Below are positions 5,722-7,681 of a stretch of DNA of 7,681 nt, piece after piece. Location: the NCBI GenBank assembly GCA_964506935.1, contig CAZDOD010000136.1, forward strand, positions 1 through 7,681. The letters run 5' to 3'. The DNA comes from CAZDOD01 sp964506935. GTDB taxonomy: Bacteria > Desulfobacterota > Zymogenia > Zymogenales > Zymogenaceae. Made by a program: the position numbers and the translations under genes. Below the pieces are notes generated by a model that was given only the letters and a program-made list of their open reading frames with translations, was not told where the DNA came from and ran no database searches. Position 1 is the stretch's first letter; each line of letters begins with the position of its first letter.

Positions 5722-6588
5722 ATGGTATATAAAATCAACGATATAAAAAAGAGGATAGGCGAGATACGGGACTATCTGAAGTCGCTCGGAAATTTTCTCG
5801 TGGCGTTCTCGGGCGGGGTCGATTCGACCCTCCTTCTTCATATGGCAAGGGAGGTCTTGGGTGAGGGAGCGGTCTCGGTGACCGTCGATAGTATTGTTTC
5901 GCACGATTTCGATATCGAGTGGGCGAAGGCGGAGGCCGAAAGGGCGGGTGTTATTCATATGGTATTGGAATTCACACCCCTTGATATTGAAGGGGTGAGA
6001 GAGAATATGCCCGACAGGTGCTACCAGTGCAAGAAGACGCTTTTTAGCCTTATCAAGAAAGAGGCCCAAAGGCTCGATATCGATTTTGTCGTTGAAGGCA
6101 CAAACGCGGATGATCTTAATGACTTCAGGCCGGGGATACGGGCGCTTTTGGAGCTTGGGATAAAATCCCCTTTTCTTGATCTCGGTATGAAAAAGGAGGA
6201 GATAAGGGGGATCTCGAGGGAGATCGGGATATCAGGATTCGAGAGGCCTCCGACGACGTGTCTCTTGACGCGGTTTCCGTATGGTGAGGATATCACGATC
6301 GAAAAGATTGAGCGTGTGAAGAAATCCGAGGTTTTTTTAAGAGACCTGGGTTTTAAGACGTTCAGGGTTCGTTCCCATGGTGATCTGGCAAGGATCGAGG
6401 TGGGGTTAGGGGAACTTCCCCTCTTTTCTAACGAATCCCTTTCCAACAAGATCTTGATGGGAATAAAGTCGGCGGGATTTTCTTATGTGACCATTGACCT
6501 TGAGGGATACCGTACGGGGAGCATGAATGAGTGTTTGACGGAGTTGGATATAAAATCGAAACACAGGATTCATAACAGAGAAGATTAG
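5722..6588 (+). CDS. larE: ATP-dependent sulfur transferase LarE (nickel-pincer cofactor biosynthesis), three-cysteine form
   Basis: A soluble 288-residue protein of the PP-loop ATP pyrophosphatase superfamily. The PP-loop SGGVDST is at 30-36. It is followed by the LarE-specific RCYQCKKTLF (99-108), EGTNADD (125-131) with RPG at 136-138, and the TTCLLTRFPYG block (178-188) holding Cys180, the residue aligned with the sacrificial Cys176 of Lactiplantibacillus LarE. RVRSHGDLARIE and GYRTGSMNE close the protein. LarE adenylates and then sulfurates the pyridinium dinucleotide made by LarB, before LarC inserts nickel, for lactate racemase and related enzymes. Cys100 and Cys103 are additional to the single-cysteine enzyme; with Cys180 they could hold the [4Fe-4S] cluster described for other LarE proteins, permitting catalytic turnover. 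No larA, larB or larC is in the window. Only a weak CGGA ribosome site precedes ATG 5722. Confidence 0.9.
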   Translation: MVYKINDIKKRIGEIRDYLKSLGNFLVAFSGGVDSTLLLHMAREVLGEGAVSVTVDSIVSHDFDIEWAKAEAERAGVIHMVLEFTPLDIEGVRENMPDRCYQCKKTLFSLIKKEAQRLDIDFVVEGTNADDLNDFRPGIRALLELGIKSPFLDLGMKKEEIRGISREIGISGFERPPTTCLLTRFPYGEDITIEKIERVKKSEVFLRDLGFKTFRVRSHGDLARIEVGLGELPLFSNESLSNKILMGIKSAGFSYVTIDLEGYRTGSMNECLTELDIKSKHRIHNRED

Positions 6589-6622
6589 TAAAGTGTGTGA
6601 TTAGATGGATATAGCTGATTAA

Positions 6623-6632
6623 ATTAGCTAAT
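6623..6632. repeat. 10-bp palindrome ATTAGCTAAT before the terminator
   Basis: A perfect inverted repeat about 35 nt after the larE stop, just ahead of the terminator stem. It has no loop, so it is unlikely to form an RNA hairpin; probably chance. Confidence 0.2.
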
Positions 6633-6640
6633 AAAAATTA

Positions 6641-6682
6641 AGGGGCCACTGCCTCTAAAATAGGAGGCACGGGCCCCTTTTT
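6641..6682. terminator. Strong bidirectional intrinsic terminator between larE and the DUF1858 gene
   Basis: AGGGGCC (6641-6647) pairs with GGCCCCT (6672-6678), then after a 2x2 internal loop TGCCTC (6650-6655) pairs with GAGGCA (6664-6669). The plus strand ends in TTTTT (6678-6682). On the minus strand the same stem is followed by TTAATTTTTATT. It serves larE, about 55 nt after its stop, and the convergent DUF1858 gene, about 35 nt after its stop. Confidence 0.9.
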
Positions 6683-6713
6683 GGGCTAAATTTCGCTTTT
6701 CAGACAACCGGAA

Positions 6714-6953
6714 CTAGTTTGCGGCCGATTGACCTTTCGATTCTGAGACGCTTTTATTCAGCTCATCTAACAGGACGTCTATATCAAGGCCGTGGACCAT
6801 GGCACCCTCGCTCAGGTTTTCCATCCTCGCCGCGGGGCATGCAAAGCATCCGCCCTTGAAGTATTTGCGGAAGACATCTGCGGTCTCGGGGAAGTTCTCC
6901 ATAACCTCGAGTATGGACATATCGGCCGTGATTTTCTTTTTGGAATCTCCCAT
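6714..6953 (-). CDS. DUF1858 domain protein with CxxC (hybrid-cluster-protein-associated redox disulfide family)
   Basis: A small soluble protein of 79 residues. The whole of residues 8-67 is one DUF1858 domain: ITADMSILEVMENFPETADVF, then YFKGGCFACPAA with Cys36 and Cys39, and a closing VHGLDIDVLLDELN. The family (PF08984/TIGR03980) is named for its link with hybrid cluster proteins in some genomes and is presumed to use the CxxC pair as a redox disulfide or metal site; the actual role is unproven. AAGGAG stands 8 nt before the ATG, a strong ribosome site. The SppA gene ends 58 nt upstream on the same strand, so the two may be co-transcribed, and the bidirectional terminator lies just after the stop. 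The tail beyond 67 is polar and probably disordered. Confidence 0.88.
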   Translation of the reverse strand: MGDSKKKITADMSILEVMENFPETADVFRKYFKGGCFACPAARMENLSEGAMVHGLDIDVLLDELNKSVSESKGQSAAN

Positions 6954-7011
6954 ATGCTTTTCTCCTTTTCTTTTAAGATAATACCTGTTTGTTCAAATTT
7001 CAATGGAATTT

Positions 7012-7680
7012 TCAATAATAATGTTCCTTTGTCGTAAAAAGGTCTTCGAAGAAGTTGAGGAGCCCGTAAGTAACGCCCCTTTCCACGAGTGAGGACAAGA
7101 GCGGTTTTTTCGGCTTCATGTAGATCACCTTTTCGGGATGAACCCCGACCTCTTTCGCCAAGTTTTCTTTCGCCCCGCGAAAGTCGCACAGTGAATCGAC
7201 CAGCCCCAAATCCAACCCCCTCTTTGCGGTGAATATCTCGCCCGTGGCGATCTTTTTTACGCGATTTTTATCGAGGCCCCTCCCCTTTGAGACAACCTCG
7301 ATGAAATCCTCATATACCTCGCGGTTTATCGCTTTGATCTTCTTTTTGCCCTCTTCGGTGCTGTCTTTAAAGAAGAGGCTCTCGTCCTTCAGCCTACCTT
7401 CTTTTATGACCTCGACCTTGAGGCCAAATTTTTTCATCACACCCGAGATCACCGGTTTTAGGGAGAGGACGCCGATGCTCCCGACGATCGCCGAGGGTGG
7501 GGCGAAGATCTTTTCGGCTGCGGCTGCGGCGTAGTATCCACCCGAGGCGGCCATGGTCGTCCAGACGAAGAGGCGTTTTTTTTCTTTGAGTCTCAAAAGC
7601 GCCATGTAAAGTGCTTCCGAGGCGGTTATCCCGCCACCCTGACTTGAGAGCTTTAAGATGACGCCCTTTACCCTGCGCAT
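7012..7680 (-). CDS. sppA: Signal peptide peptidase SppA (peptidase family S49), C-terminal part
   Basis: The gene runs off the right end of the window; the Met at 7680 is internal, since family members have a membrane anchor and an N-terminal domain before this point. Counting visible residues, SSQGGGITASEAL (12-24) is the strand-turn usually written SPGGG, TMAASGGYYAAAAAEKI (42-58) carries the nucleophile Ser46, IVGSIGV (65-71) follows, and EGRLKDESLFF (94-104) carries Lys98, aligned with the catalytic general-base lysine of Bacillus SppA. Ser and Lys are both present, so the enzyme should be active; it degrades remnant signal peptides in the membrane. GEIFTAKRGLDLGLVD (about 147-162) is the conserved C-terminal block. 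The Q in SSQGG replaces the usual proline. It is the first gene of a possible unit with DUF1858. Confidence 0.9.
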   Translation of the reverse strand: MRRVKGVILKLSSQGGGITASEALYMALLRLKEKKRLFVWTTMAASGGYYAAAAAEKIFAPPSAIVGSIGVLSLKPVISGVMKKFGLKVEVIKEGRLKDESLFFKDSTEEGKKKIKAINREVYEDFIEVVSKGRGLDKNRVKKIATGEIFTAKRGLDLGLVDSLCDFRGAKENLAKEVGVHPEKVIYMKPKKPLLSSLVERGVTYGLLNFFEDLFTTKEHYY

Positions 7681-7681
7681 T

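Noticed and set aside
5590..6069. Minus-strand open frame upstream of the tlpA-like gene
   Set aside because: It covers the divergent promoter region and the start of larE; composition and lack of motifs mark it as chance.
6021..6449. Minus-strand open frame opposite larE
   Set aside because: Shadow of a well-supported LarE reading frame; no recognisable motif and no ribosome site.
5036..6588. A joint tlpA-larE sulfur/redox system
   Set aside because: The genes are divergent with separate promoters and no shared partner is visible; the thematic similarity alone is not evidence.

Overview
The window carries eight protein-coding genes at high density, two of them cut by the window ends, and no RNA gene, mobile element or CRISPR array that I could see. 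The organism looks like an anaerobic or microaerophilic Gram-negative-type bacterium, possibly of the Desulfobacterota/deltaproteobacterial kind. That rests on the gene families (DUF4213/DUF364-like protein, COG3044 ATPase, stand-alone LarE, small CxxC DUF1858 protein, TlpA thioredoxin), the mid-GC sequence and the heavy use of AGG/AGA arginine codons. It is inference; no marker gene is present to fix the taxonomy.

Layout. (1) 1-136, minus: the N-terminus of a DUF4213/DUF364-type (putative heavy-metal chelation) protein. (2) 137-255: an AT-rich divergent promoter region. (3) 256-2855, plus: a two-gene unit made of a COG3044 'ABC-class' ATPase followed 5 nt later by a PAS protein whose C-terminal GGDEF-like domain has lost its catalytic residues. 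(4) 2856-3038: convergent gap with a perfect hairpin. (5) 4710-3039, minus: dedA-family membrane protein overlapping a GalT-like nucleotidylyltransferase by 11 nt. (6) 4711-5035: an AT-rich noncoding gap with several inverted repeats. (7) 5593-5036, minus: a membrane-anchored TlpA/ResA-type thioredoxin, divergent from (8) 5722-6588, plus: LarE, a sulfur transferase of nickel-pincer cofactor biosynthesis, of the three-cysteine form. (9) 6641-6682: a strong bidirectional terminator. (10) 6953-6714 and 7680-7012, minus: a DUF1858 CxxC protein downstream of the C-terminal part of SppA signal peptide peptidase.

How the genes relate. Most are housekeeping or accessory genes in short units, not one pathway. 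A redox/sulfur flavour runs through TlpA (WCPPC), LarE (three Cys) and DUF1858 (CxxC), but the sequence does not link them functionally. Points most worth following up are the degenerate GGDEF protein coupled to a poorly understood ATPase, the start-site correction of that ATPase (a promoter lies inside the longest reading frame), and the probable iron-sulfur type of LarE without LarB/LarC nearby. I did not find convincing evidence of a previously undescribed multi-gene system.
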